Assembly: GCF_042679605.1 (NCBI RefSeq)
Contig: NZ_JBHTMU010000019.1
Coordinates: 1 to 64,000, forward strand
Direction of reading: 5' to 3'
DNA from: Litorisediminicola beolgyonensis
GTDB lineage: Bacteria > Pseudomonadota > Alphaproteobacteria > Rhodobacterales > Rhodobacteraceae
DNA length: 64,000 bases
Made by a program: the position numbers and the translations under genes. Within the stretch, counting starts at the first letter, position 1, and every line of letters starts with the position of its first letter. The notes beneath the pieces are model-generated. The model was given only the letters and a program-made list of their open reading frames with translations. It searched no databases and was not told where the DNA came from. Shown piece by piece: positions 7,749 through 16,339 of this stretch.

Positions 7749-10725
7749 TCTGCTTTTCCCCCTCGGAATCGTAGAACACGGGGCTCACGACGCGCGCCTT
7801 GACCGGCGCGCCGTCGAGATTGCTGACCTCGACGATCTCGTCCATGCGGTCCGGCCCATTCAGGAGGAGCCCCATGGCGATGCCGTGGCCGAGCGTCGGC
7901 GAGTGGTAGGTCGAGGTGATCCGGCCTTGCGTGTTGCACTGGCGGTTGTCGTTGCGCCCGTCGGCCAGGATATAGGCGCCCTCGGGCAGGACCGAGCCGT
8001 CCTCGGATTTCAGCCCGACAAGCTGCCAGCGCGCGGGATCGGTCATGTGGGTCCGCGCCTGCGCGCGCTTGCCGATATAGTCCTCTTTCTTCTTCGAGAT
8101 CGCCCAGCCGAGACCCAGATCCTGCGGGATCACGGTGCCGTCGGTCTCGTCGCCGATCATGATGAAGCCCTTCTCGGCCCGCATGACGTGCAGGGCCTCG
8201 GTGCCGTAGGCGGTGGCACCGAACTCGGAGCCTTCGGCGTGCAGCTTCTCCCAAAGCTCCATCCCGCGGTTCGCAGGCACGGCGACCTCGTAGGAGAGCT
8301 CGCCCGAGAAGGAGATGCGGAAAATGCGCGCGGGAATGCCCGCGAGCGTGCCCTCGCGCCACTGCATGAAGGGCAGCGCCTCTTTCGAGAGCTCCATGTC
8401 CGAGCCGAGCTTTTCGAGCACCGCGCGGGATTTGGGACCGACCACGGCGATCTGGGCGTATTGCTCGGTCAGGTTGGCGGTGTAGACCTGCCAGTCCCAC
8501 CACTCGGTCTGGAGCCACTCCTCCATATGGGCATGGATGCGATCCGCGCCGCCGGTGGTGGTGTGGCAGAGGAAGGTGTCCTCGTCGATCCGCGCCACCA
8601 CGCCGTCATCCATCAGGAAGCCGTTCTCCGAGCACATCAGCCCGTAGCGGCAAAAGCCCGGTTTCAGGCTCGACATCAGGTTGGTGTAGAGCATGTCGAG
8701 GAAACGCCCGGCATCGGGACCCTTGACCACGATCTTGCCCAGCGTCGAGGCGTCGAGTAACCCGAGGTTCTTGCGGGTCGCGGTGATCTCGCGGGCGACC
8801 GCCTGCTCTTTGGTCTCGCCCGCGCGCGGGAAGCAATAGGGACGCCGCCAGTGGCCCACCGGTTCCCACTCGGCATTATGGGCCTCGTGCCAGTCATGGA
8901 GCGGCGTGCGCCGGACCGGCTGGAAGAGCGCGCCGCGCGCCTCGCCGCCGATCGCGCCCATCGAGATCGGCGTGTAGGGCGGACGGAAAGTGGTGGTGCC
9001 GACCTGCGGGATCGCTTCATTCAACGCGCCAGCAAGGATCGCCAGACCGTTGATATTGCTGAGCTTGCCCTGATCGGTCGCCATGCCGAGCGTGGTGTAG
9101 CGCTTGGCGTGCTCGACCGACTCGAAGCCTTCCTGCGCGGCGAGCTGCACGTCCGAGACCTTGACGTCGTTCTGGTAGTCGAGCCAGGCCTTGGAACGGA
9201 GCGCGCGCTTGGCGCCCTGCGGCATCAGCCAGACCGGCGCGAGCGGCGCTTCCTCGGTTGCACTGGCGGCGGGGGCGTTGCCGCCCATCGCTTGCGCGGC
9301 GTCGTTGAGAACGGCGTCGAGGCCCAGATAGCCGTTGGCGCTGCCCAGCGCGGTGACGAAGGGCTCGCCGTCATGCGAGGTCGGCGCGCGCTCGGGATCG
9401 GGGCGGAACATCGCCTGCGCATCGTCCCAGCTGAGCTTTCCGCCGCAATGGGACCAGAGATGCACGACCGGAGACCAGCCGCCGGACATGGCGACCGCGT
9501 CGCAGGCGATCTCGTCGAGAACGCCGCCCTCGCCCGCCATCGCGCAGATGCCGACCTTCTTGACGCGCTTGCCGCCCGAGACCTTGGCGATGCCGCGGCC
9601 CTTGATGACGCGGATGCCTGCGGCCTCGGCCTCGGCCATCAGCGCGCCGCCGCCTTCGGGGCGGGCGTCGATCACCGCGGGCACGTCGAGGCCTGCGCGC
9701 TTCAGGATCAGCGCGGTGCGATAGGCGTCGTCATTGTTGGTGACGACCACGGTGCGGTCGCCCGGCGAGACGGCGAAGTTCACGACGTAGTCGCGCACCG
9801 CCGAGGCCAGCATCACGCCCGGCAGGTCGTTCCCGGCAAAGGAGAGCGGACGCTCGATGGCGCCGGTCGCGGTGACGATGCGCTCGGTGCGGATCCGCCA
9901 GAGGCGGTGGCGCGGACCGGTCTTGTCGGAGAGGTGATCGGTCAGACGCTCATAGGCCAGGAGCGAGCCGTGGTCGTAGACGCCCGAGGCCATGGTGCGC
10001 AGGCGCAGCGTCACGGTCTCCATCGCCTCGAGTTCCGCGACGGTGCGGGAGACCCAGTCCTCGGTCGGAAGGCCGTCGATCTCGCCGCCATCGACCACCG
10101 CGCGACCGCCCCAATGGCCGGTCTGCTCGATCAGCAAGACGCGCTCGCCGCGCTCTCCGGCAAGCTTGGCCGCGAGGAGACCGGCGACGCCGCCGCCGAC
10201 GATCACGGTATCGGTGTGGTGATGGAAATGCTCGTAGCGGTCGGGATCGCGCGCCTCGGAGCCGGGCGCCTTCCCGAGACCGGCCGATTTGCGGATGATC
10301 GGCTCGTAGACATGCTTCCAGAAGGGGCGCGGGTGGATGAACATCTTGTAGTAGAAGCCCGCGGGCAGGAAGCGCGCGAGCGCGGTGTTCACCGCTCCGA
10401 TATCGGTCTCGAGCGAGGGCCAGTGGTTTTGGCTCTCGGCGGCGAGCCCGTCGAAGAGCTCCTGCGTGGTCGCCCGCTGGTTCGGCTCGAACGTGTCGCC
10501 CTTGCCGATGCTCAGAAGCGCGTTGGGTTCCTCCGCTCCCGAGGCCACGACGCCGCGCGGGCGGTGATACTTGAAGCTGCGGCCCATCAGCATCTGGTCA
10601 TTGGCCAGAAGCGCCGAGGCCAGCGTGTCGCCCTTCAGGCCCCGCATGTGGCGGCCGTTGAAGGTGAAGCGGGTCTGCTCGGAGCGGTCGATCAGGCGGC
10701 CGCCGGTGGCGAGACGGGTGCTCAT
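7741..10725 (-). CDS. soxA: Sarcosine oxidase alpha subunit
   Basis: Large subunit (994 residues, the usual size) of tetrameric sarcosine oxidase. The N-terminal about 120 residues form a ferredoxin-like domain (FTFNGRHMRGLKGDTLASALLAND). A Rossmann dinucleotide site follows (VIVGGGVAGLLAAKLAGERG, about residue 174 on), which binds NAD in characterised enzymes. The C-terminal 400 residues are an aminomethyltransferase-like tetrahydrofolate domain. The subunit works with SoxB, which holds the substrate-oxidising FAD, and takes the methyl unit to folate. Its end overlaps soxG by 8 bases; soxD ends 100 bases upstream. Confidence 0.96.
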   Translation of the reverse strand: MSTRLATGGRLIDRSEQTRFTFNGRHMRGLKGDTLASALLANDQMLMGRSFKYHRPRGVVASGAEEPNALLSIGKGDTFEPNQRATTQELFDGLAAESQNHWPSLETDIGAVNTALARFLPAGFYYKMFIHPRPFWKHVYEPIIRKSAGLGKAPGSEARDPDRYEHFHHHTDTVIVGGGVAGLLAAKLAGERGERVLLIEQTGHWGGRAVVDGGEIDGLPTEDWVSRTVAELEAMETVTLRLRTMASGVYDHGSLLAYERLTDHLSDKTGPRHRLWRIRTERIVTATGAIERPLSFAGNDLPGVMLASAVRDYVVNFAVSPGDRTVVVTNNDDAYRTALILKRAGLDVPAVIDARPEGGGALMAEAEAAGIRVIKGRGIAKVSGGKRVKKVGICAMAGEGGVLDEIACDAVAMSGGWSPVVHLWSHCGGKLSWDDAQAMFRPDPERAPTSHDGEPFVTALGSANGYLGLDAVLNDAAQAMGGNAPAASATEEAPLAPVWLMPQGAKRALRSKAWLDYQNDVKVSDVQLAAQEGFESVEHAKRYTTLGMATDQGKLSNINGLAILAGALNEAIPQVGTTTFRPPYTPISMGAIGGEARGALFQPVRRTPLHDWHEAHNAEWEPVGHWRRPYCFPRAGETKEQAVAREITATRKNLGLLDASTLGKIVVKGPDAGRFLDMLYTNLMSSLKPGFCRYGLMCSENGFLMDDGVVARIDEDTFLCHTTTGGADRIHAHMEEWLQTEWWDWQVYTANLTEQYAQIAVVGPKSRAVLEKLGSDMELSKEALPFMQWREGTLAGIPARIFRISFSGELSYEVAVPANRGMELWEKLHAEGSEFGATAYGTEALHVMRAEKGFIMIGDETDGTVIPQDLGLGWAISKKKEDYIGKRAQARTHMTDPARWQLVGLKSEDGSVLPEGAYILADGRNDNRQCNTQGRITSTYHSPTLGHGIAMGLLLNGPDRMDEIVEVSNLDGAPVKARVVSPVFYDSEGEKQNV

Positions 10726-10825
10726 GTCCGGACCTCCGGTCTGGAGGGAGAGAGCGGCGCGACGGTCGGTCGGACTGCCCCTCCGAGGGGGTTAGTGGCA
10801 GGGGTGAGAGGCATGATCGCGGGCA

Positions 10826-11149
10826 TCAGGCGGTGTCGCGCCAGCCTGGACGCCGGGCGTCGATGGTCGACAGGATATCCTCGGGCGGCTCGGAGACCTG
10901 CGCGGGATAGGTGCCGAACACCTCGAGCGAGACGGTGCAGCGCGCGGCATGGAACCACTTGCCGCAGCCATGCGAATGGCGCCAGCGCTCGAAATGCACG
11001 CCCTTGGGGTTCTGGCGCAGGAAGAGGTAGTCGTGAAACGCCTCTTCGCCGCTCTCGGGGCCTTCGCGCGTGAGATGAGCCTCGCCGCCGGGATGCAGCT
11101 CGGTCTCGTCGGCAGCGACGCCGCAATAGGGGCAAGTCAGGATCAGCAT
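10826..11149 (-). CDS. soxD: Sarcosine oxidase delta subunit
   Basis: A 107-residue zinc-binding subunit of tetrameric sarcosine oxidase. C6 and C9 (TCPYCG) and the HSHGCGKWFH segment near residues 58-67 are the likely metal ligands. The family signature LRQNPKGVHFERWRHSHGC is clear. It structurally supports the alpha subunit. The gene normally follows soxB directly, but here an unrelated acidic membrane protein gene and a terminator-like hairpin separate the two. No strong promoter was seen in the 100 bases upstream. Confidence 0.94.
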   Translation of the reverse strand: MLILTCPYCGVAADETELHPGGEAHLTREGPESGEEAFHDYLFLRQNPKGVHFERWRHSHGCGKWFHAARCTVSLEVFGTYPAQVSEPPEDILSTIDARRPGWRDTA

Positions 11150-11177
11150 GGGCGGCTTCCCTCGGACGCAAAGGACG

Positions 11178-11208
11178 CAAAAATCCCGGCCGCGAGAGCG
11201 ACCGGGAT
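11178..11208 (-). terminator. Intrinsic terminator between the acidic membrane protein gene and soxD
   Basis: On the minus strand the stem ATCCCGG / CCGGGAT with a 12-base loop is followed by a run of T ending in TTTTTG. It lies 53 bases past the stop of the acidic membrane protein gene and 29 bases before the soxD start, so it would reduce or stop readthrough from soxB into soxDAG. A second GC-rich hairpin (11222-11243) lies just upstream. Confidence 0.7.
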
Positions 11209-11260
11209 GGCATGGGCTGACGCGCGGCCCGGACGGGCCACGCGGAAGGTGTAGAGAGGC

Positions 11261-11659
11261 CTAGTTGCCGCTGCTGGCTTCAGCGTCGGCTGCAGCGCCG
11301 CTATCGGTCGCGGCTGCGCCCGCTTCAGCAGAGGCGCCGTCACCGGATGCGCTGTCGCCCGACGAGGTGTCGGAGCCGGCATCGGCGCTCGACTCTGCGG
11401 CTGCGCCATCATCGGTGGCCGCTGCGGAGCTGTCCGCATCGCCGCCTTCGACGGAGATACTGACATCGGAGCCGCCGCTCGACCCACCGGCGCTGTCGGT
11501 CGACCCGTCACCGCCCGCGAACATGACCCAGGCAATGATGGCGACGATGACGACGACGATGCCGAGGATGAACGCCATGCCGGAGCCACCGCCCGAAGTG
11601 GTCGTTGTGGTCGTGGTGGTGTTGTGGGTTGCGTCGCGACGCTCGTGTTGGTCGGCCAT
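11261..11659 (-). CDS. Acidic single-span membrane protein, unknown function
   Basis: A 132-residue protein: a short charged start, a run of eight threonines, a Gly-rich linker, one transmembrane helix at about residues 28-47 (FILGIVVVIVAIIAWVMFAG), then a tail of about 80 residues made almost only of Ser, Gly, Ala, Asp and Glu. The tail is low-complexity and strongly acidic, so probably disordered. No family recognised. The start at 11659 has a good ribosome site (AGGAGCGAG). It sits between soxB and soxD, where no gene is expected, and has a promoter-like element upstream and a terminator downstream, which suggests an independent unit inserted into the sox operon. Confidence 0.75.
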   Translation of the reverse strand: MADQHERRDATHNTTTTTTTTSGGGSGMAFILGIVVVIVAIIAWVMFAGGDGSTDSAGGSSGGSDVSISVEGGDADSSAAATDDGAAAESSADAGSDTSSGDSASGDGASAEAGAAATDSGAAADAEASSGN

Positions 11660-11694
11660 AGGCTCGCTCCTGAAAAACAGTCAGTTGCGGGCTG

Positions 11695-11720
11695 AACACG
11701 GTCGATCGCGTCCGGGTTCC
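11695..11720 (-). promoter_or_regulatory. GGAAC-N17-TGTT promoter-like element
   Basis: On the minus strand GGAAC (11716-11720) and TGTT (11695-11698) are 17 bases apart, 36 bases upstream of the acidic membrane protein ATG. This is the same geometry as the element at 6090-6114, with one mismatch (T for C) to the EcfG -10 consensus. It could give the inserted gene its own promoter. Confidence 0.35.
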
Positions 11721-11795
11721 AGAAAAGATTCACATCACGCGCGGAATTCCGCTCATGGCGGATTTCGGGCGCAGCCGGGAGCGGACGCTGTGCCA

Positions 11796-13043
11796 TCAGT
11801 GCGCGACCCCCGCCGCGACGCTCTCGTCGATGAAGCGGCCTTCGCGGAAGCGCTCGAGGCCGAAAGCGCGGGCCAGCGGGCCGGGCTCGCCCTTGGCGAT
11901 CATCTCGGCGGTGGCCCAGCCGGAGCCCGGGATCGCCTTGAAGCCGCCGGTGCCCCAGCCGCAGTTGATAAAGCAGTTTCCGAGCGGCGTTTTCGAGATG
12001 ATCGGCGAGCGGTCGCCGGTCATGTCGACGATCCCGCCCCATTGCCGCAGCATCTTGAGCCGCGAGATCATCGGGAAGGTCTCGATCAGCGAGCGCACGG
12101 TTTCCTCGATATGCTGGAAGGAGCCGCGCTGGGTGTAGTTGTTGTAGCCGTCGGCGCCGCCGCCGATCACCATCTCGCCCTTGTCGGACTGGCTCATGTA
12201 GCCATGCACGGTGTTGGCCATGACGACCACGTCCATGCAGGGCTTGATCGGCTCGGAGACGAGCGCCTGCAGCGCCACGCTCTCGATCGGCAGGCGGAAG
12301 CCCGCCATCTCGGCCAGGACGCCCGAATGGCCTGCGACGACGATGCCGAGCTTGTCGCAGTGGATCGAACCTTGCGTGGTCTCGACGCCGGTGACCTGGC
12401 CGTTCTCGGAGCGCACCCCGGTCACGGCGCAGTTCTGGATGATGTCCATGCCCATGTCCGAGCAGGCGCGCGCGTAGCCCCAGGCCACCGCGTCGTGGCG
12501 CGCGGTGCCCGCCCGCTCCTGCCAGAGCGCGCCGAGAACCGGGTAGCGCGGTCCCTTGAGCTCGATGATCGGGACGAGCTTCTTGACCTCCTCAGGAGAG
12601 ATGAAGCGCGTCTCGACGCCCTGCAGCGCGTTGGCATGCGCGGTCCGCATGTAGCCGCGCACCTCGTGCTCGGTCTGGGCCAGCATCATCACGCCGCGCG
12701 GGCTGAACATGACGTTGTAGTTCAGGTCCTGGCTCATCGTCTCGTAAAGCGAGCGGGCCTTCTCGTAGATCGCGGCCGAGGGGTCCTGCAGGTAGTTCGA
12801 GCGGATGATCGTGGTGTTGCGGCCGGTATTGCCGCCGCCGAGCCAGCCCTTGTCGAGCACCGCCACGTTCTTGATGCCGTGGCGCTTGCCCAGGTAGTAG
12901 GCCGTGGCCAGCCCGTGCCCGCCGGCGCCGACGATGATGACGTCGTATTTCTTCTTCGGCGTGGCCTTTCTCCAGGCCCGCTCCCAGCCTTCGTGGTAGC
13001 GGGCGGCTTCTCGGGCGACGGCGAAGACGGAGTAGCGTTTCAT
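11796..13043 (-). CDS. soxB: Sarcosine oxidase beta subunit
   Basis: FAD-dependent catalytic subunit (415 residues) that oxidises sarcosine. A Rossmann FAD site IIVGAGGHGLATAYYLGKRHG begins near residue 36, and the DAO-family fold continues through GWGTGGFKAIPGSGWATAE near the C-terminus. H183 in the RHDAVAWGYA segment is the likely counterpart of the histidine that carries covalent FMN in characterised tetrameric enzymes (inference from position). First gene of the sarcosine oxidase locus, reading leftward. The 190 bases upstream to the divergent ccmI gene must hold its promoter, though no clear operator was seen. SoxD, SoxA and SoxG lie downstream beyond an inserted gene. Confidence 0.96.
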   Translation of the reverse strand: MKRYSVFAVAREAARYHEGWERAWRKATPKKKYDVIIVGAGGHGLATAYYLGKRHGIKNVAVLDKGWLGGGNTGRNTTIIRSNYLQDPSAAIYEKARSLYETMSQDLNYNVMFSPRGVMMLAQTEHEVRGYMRTAHANALQGVETRFISPEEVKKLVPIIELKGPRYPVLGALWQERAGTARHDAVAWGYARACSDMGMDIIQNCAVTGVRSENGQVTGVETTQGSIHCDKLGIVVAGHSGVLAEMAGFRLPIESVALQALVSEPIKPCMDVVVMANTVHGYMSQSDKGEMVIGGGADGYNNYTQRGSFQHIEETVRSLIETFPMISRLKMLRQWGGIVDMTGDRSPIISKTPLGNCFINCGWGTGGFKAIPGSGWATAEMIAKGEPGPLARAFGLERFREGRFIDESVAAGVAH

Positions 13044-13233
13044 GGGCGCTCGCGATTCCTAGAGGACGGACGATATCGCGCTCTCTTTGCACCCCGCTCC
13101 CCCGGCGTCCACGACCACAACCGTCACAAATTCGCGCAGTTGCGACATGGGGGCGCTCACGGGGATTTTCCCTTTTGTCGAGGCCCTCGCCACGATAGGA
13201 CAGCCGCCGGGGAAGATTTCCTGGGAGTGAGGT

Positions 13234-14466
13234 TTGACGGTCTTCTGGATCATTACCGGCGCCGGTGGCCTTGCCGTCACGGCGCTTCTGGTTCTGGCGC
13301 TTCTGCACGGGCGGCGGAGCGTCGATGCGACTGCGTTCGACATCGCCGTCTATCGCGACCAGCTCAAGGAGGTCGACCGCGATCTCGCCCGCGGCACCAT
13401 CGCACCGGAAGAGGCCGAGCGGCTGAAGACCGAGGTCTCCCGCCGCCTTCTCGCCGCCGATGCCGCCGCCGGAACCGAGAGCTCGTCCCGCGCCGGGCGT
13501 GGCCCGACCCTGGCAGCAGCACTTCTGGTCGCCAGCCTGATCCTCGGTGGCGGCTACGGTCTTTACGCCCAGCTCGGTGCACCGGGTTACGGCGATCTCT
13601 CGCTTGCCACCCGCATCGAGCTGGCCGAGGACGCGCGCCGCACCCGTCCGAGCCAGGCGATGGCCGAAGAGCAGGTGCCCGCCACCCAACCGGCGCAGCA
13701 ACCCTCCGAGGAATATCTTGATCTCGTCCAGAAGCTTCGCGGCGCGGTCGCCGAGCGGCCCGACGATCTGCAGGGCTACACGCTCCTGGCCCGCTCCGAG
13801 GCGGCCTTGGGCAACTTCGTCGCGGCTTACGAGGCGCAGGAGCGGATCGTCGAGCTCAAGGGCGATGCGGCCACCGGCAAGGACTATGCCGATCTCGCCG
13901 ACATGATGGTGCTCGCCGCCGGGGGCTATGTCTCGCCCGAGGCGGAAGGCGTGCTGGAGCGGACGCTCGCGCGCGATCCCGAGAACGGCGTGGCGCGCTA
14001 CTATGCCGGTCTGACCATGGCGCAGACCGGACGGCCCGACCGCGCCTTCCGGATGTGGGACGCGCTTCTGCGGCGGAGCGCCCCCGAGGACCCCTGGGTG
14101 CCGCCCATCGCCGGGCAGATCGAGGACATGGCGGCGCGCGCAGGCGTGACCGACTACACCCCGCCCATTCCGCGTGCCCCCGCCCTGCCCGGCCCCGGCG
14201 CGGCCGATGTCGAGGCGGCGCAGGACATGACGCCGGAAGCGCGGCAGGAGATGATCCGCGGCATGGTCGCACGTCTCTCCGACCGGCTCGCCACCGAGGG
14301 CGGCACCCCCGAGGAATGGGCGCGGCTCATCGGCGCGCTTGTCGTGATCGGCGATCCCCAGCAGGCCATCGCGGTCTATGCCGATGCGCAAGAGGTCTTC
14401 GCGGGCAACGACGATGCGCTCGCGACCGTGCGCGAGGCGGCGCAAGGCGCCGGGATCGGGCAATGA
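13234..14466 (+). CDS. ccmI: c-type cytochrome biogenesis protein CcmI
   Basis: Inner-membrane chaperone (410 residues) that holds apocytochrome c for the heme-ligation complex in the periplasm. It has two N-terminal transmembrane helices (about 3-24 and 88-112) with a cytoplasmic leucine-zipper-like loop between (YRDQLKEVDRDLARGTI), followed by TPR-like helices in the periplasmic domain. The only suitable start is TTG at 13234, preceded by GGGAGTGAGG; no ATG opens the first helix. It overlaps ruvX by 4 bases. The nearby caa3 oxidase operon would be one client, as its proteins carry four c-type hemes. Confidence 0.9.
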   Translation: MTVFWIITGAGGLAVTALLVLALLHGRRSVDATAFDIAVYRDQLKEVDRDLARGTIAPEEAERLKTEVSRRLLAADAAAGTESSSRAGRGPTLAAALLVASLILGGGYGLYAQLGAPGYGDLSLATRIELAEDARRTRPSQAMAEEQVPATQPAQQPSEEYLDLVQKLRGAVAERPDDLQGYTLLARSEAALGNFVAAYEAQERIVELKGDAATGKDYADLADMMVLAAGGYVSPEAEGVLERTLARDPENGVARYYAGLTMAQTGRPDRAFRMWDALLRRSAPEDPWVPPIAGQIEDMAARAGVTDYTPPIPRAPALPGPGAADVEAAQDMTPEARQEMIRGMVARLSDRLATEGGTPEEWARLIGALVVIGDPQQAIAVYADAQEVFAGNDDALATVREAAQGAGIGQ

Positions 14467-14945
14467 TCTTCGAGAGCGTCGAAGCGGCGCTGCCCGCGAT
14501 GGCGCCCATGACCGCGCTGGCGGGGCTCGACCTCGGCGACAAGACCATCGGTGTCGCGGTCTCCGACCGGCTGCGCTCGGTCGCGACCCCGCTCGAGACG
14601 ATCCGGCGCAAGAAGTTCACGCTCGATGCCGAGCGGCTTCTCGCGATCCTCGCCGCGCGCGAGATCGGCGGCGTGGTGCTCGGGTTGCCGCGCAACATGG
14701 ACGGGACCGAGGGGCCGCGTTGCCAGTCGACCCGGGCCTTTGCGCGCAATTTCTCGCGGCTCTGGGACGGGCCGATCACCTTCTGGGACGAGCGGCTCTC
14801 GACCGTGGCGGCCGAACGCGCGCTTCTCGAGGCCGACACCTCGCGGCGCAGGCGCGCCGAGGTGATCGACCATGTCGCCGCCTCCTACATCCTGCAAGGC
14901 GCGCTCGACCGGCTGCGCCATCTGGCCTCGAGGAGCTTGGCATGA
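14463..14945 (+). CDS. ruvX: Putative Holliday junction resolvase RuvX (YqgF)
   Basis: A 160-residue RNase H-fold nuclease linked in other bacteria to Holliday junction resolution and 16S rRNA 5' processing. The first acidic motif is GLDLGDKTIGVAVSD with D23. Later conserved acids include E110 (FWDERLSTVAAE) and D136 (VIDHVAASYILQ). LGLPRNMDGTEG is the family glycine loop. The ATG at 14463 overlaps the ccmI stop (ATGA), and the stop overlaps the next start the same way, giving a tight three-gene operon. Confidence 0.92.
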   Translation: MIFESVEAALPAMAPMTALAGLDLGDKTIGVAVSDRLRSVATPLETIRRKKFTLDAERLLAILAAREIGGVVLGLPRNMDGTEGPRCQSTRAFARNFSRLWDGPITFWDERLSTVAAERALLEADTSRRRRAEVIDHVAASYILQGALDRLRHLASRSLA

Positions 14946-15175
14946 GCGCGCCTGTCTGGAGACGCAACGAGATCGACAGTCCCTGCGTGAATATCTGCCA
15001 GATCCATCCGACCGCGCGGCTTTGCGTCGGCTGCCTGCGCACCATCGACGAGATCACCGCCTGGTCGCGGATGACGCCCGAGGCCCGGCGCGCTGTCATG
15101 GCCGAACTGCCCGACCGCGCGCCGCAGCTCACGCAGCGGCGCGGAGGCCGCGCCGCGCGCCTGAAGGACCGCTAG
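14942..15175 (+). CDS. DUF1289 family small cysteine-rich protein
   Basis: A 77-residue protein of the DUF1289 family (Fe-S-like cysteine pattern). Cysteines at 15, 19, 28 and 31 lie in SPCVNICQIHPTARLCVGC, followed by the conserved TIDEITAWSRMTPEARRAVM. The four cysteines suggest metal or Fe-S binding; function is unknown. It overlaps the ruvX stop (ATGA), so it is coexpressed with ccmI and ruvX. Confidence 0.9.
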   Translation: MSAPVWRRNEIDSPCVNICQIHPTARLCVGCLRTIDEITAWSRMTPEARRAVMAELPDRAPQLTQRRGGRAARLKDR

Positions 15176-15178
15176 GGG

Positions 15179-16204
15179 TTACTCGATCTCTTCGAGGATC
15201 ACGTGGGTTTCGTCCACGGTGCCAGCCCCGCCGACCACGATCGCAACGGTGACGGGACCCTCGCCCAGCTCGAGCTGCACCAGCGCATCCTCGCCATCCT
15301 CGGCGACCGAGAGTTCGGCATCGAAGATATCCGCGCCCGGGACAGCCACGCTGATCAGGTCGGCCTCGGGTCCGCTGCCGACGAAATCGAGGATCTGCGG
15401 CACCCCGTTATCGGCCTCCTCGGCGTCGCTCGTGTCGAGGGCGAAGAAATCGGCACCGGCGCCGCCCGAGGCCTCGGCCACACCCGCGATGAAGAGCAGA
15501 TCACTGCCCGCGCCGCCGTCCTGGACCTGTCCGCCAAAGAGCACATCATTGCCGCCGCCGCCGAGCAAGGTGTCCGCGCCGCCCAGTTCACCAAAGAGAA
15601 GGTCCCGGCCCGGGCCACCGTCGAGTTGATCGGCCCCCTCGCGACCGAGGAGCACGTCATCCCCTGCGTCGCCGGACAGCACGTCATCGCCGCCCTCGCC
15701 ATCGAGCGTGTCGTCCCCATCGCCGCCCGTAAGCGTATCGTTGCCTCCCGTCGGCTCGGTATTGCCCTCTTCGCCATTGAGGTAATCGTTGCCCGGCCCG
15801 CCATCGACGAGATCGTCGCCCGGCCCGCCCAAGACGGCGTCGTCATTCGACCCGCCGCCGACCGTGTCATCGCCCTCGTTGCCATTCACGAAATCTTCGC
15901 CAAGACCGCCCGCAAGCCAGTCGTCGCCGCTGCCGCCGAGGAGCGCGTCGTCGCCTGCAGAGCCGAAGAGCGTGTCATCGCCCGCGCCGCCCAGAAGCTC
16001 GTCATTGCCCCCGGCGCCGTTGATCGCCTCGCCCGCGTCATCGGTGACGTAGAAATTGTTCCCGTCGTCGAGGATCACCTCGTCCTCGGGCGCTCCCGAC
16101 CCGCCATCGTCGGGCGATGTATCACTGTCGTCGTCATCATCACCCCAGAGAGCAAAGAGCGGCGACAACAGCAGAAACGGCAGGAGGATACTCAGCAGAC
16201 CCAT
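15179..16204 (-). CDS. RTX (hemolysin-type calcium-binding) repeat protein
   Basis: A 341-residue acidic protein. Residues 3-20 are hydrophobic (LLSILLPFLLLSPLFALW), followed by an Asp-rich spacer, then about fourteen GGxGxDxLxG-type nonapeptide repeats (roughly residues 60-235) that would fold into a calcium-binding parallel beta roll, and a C-terminal domain with VLEEIE at the end. Proteins of this kind are usually secreted by type I systems without a cleaved signal. The hydrophobic N-terminus is unusual and could anchor the protein or mimic a signal. No type I transporter gene is adjacent. It converges with the DUF1289 gene 3 bases away. No enzymatic domain was recognised. Confidence 0.88.
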   Translation of the reverse strand: MGLLSILLPFLLLSPLFALWGDDDDDSDTSPDDGGSGAPEDEVILDDGNNFYVTDDAGEAINGAGGNDELLGGAGDDTLFGSAGDDALLGGSGDDWLAGGLGEDFVNGNEGDDTVGGGSNDDAVLGGPGDDLVDGGPGNDYLNGEEGNTEPTGGNDTLTGGDGDDTLDGEGGDDVLSGDAGDDVLLGREGADQLDGGPGRDLLFGELGGADTLLGGGGNDVLFGGQVQDGGAGSDLLFIAGVAEASGGAGADFFALDTSDAEEADNGVPQILDFVGSGPEADLISVAVPGADIFDAELSVAEDGEDALVQLELGEGPVTVAIVVGGAGTVDETHVILEEIE

Positions 16205-16339
16205 GACACAATACCTTGAACTTTAACTTGTCCTAACGACGTTGCACCGGCTTCGGCAACGGCACAAGGGACAGCCCCTTACTGTTCACGTCGCAGCAAC
16301 AATCACCCGATTTCCGCAGGCTGACGCCCGAGTTTCGCC

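Noticed and set aside
8851..11073. A 740-codon frame on the plus strand over soxA/soxD
   Set aside because: Antisense to well-supported sarcosine oxidase subunits, with shadow composition.
15355..16050. Repeated DNA in the RTX gene as a possible CRISPR or tandem repeat
   Set aside because: The repetition follows the 27-base codon pattern of nonapeptide repeats with varying codons; there are no conserved direct repeats with spacers.
15203..16219. A 338-codon frame on the plus strand over the RTX gene
   Set aside because: It is the complement of the GGxGxD repeats, which gives an artificial repeat of Val/Ile/Ala/Arg. The minus-strand RTX reading has a clear family pattern.
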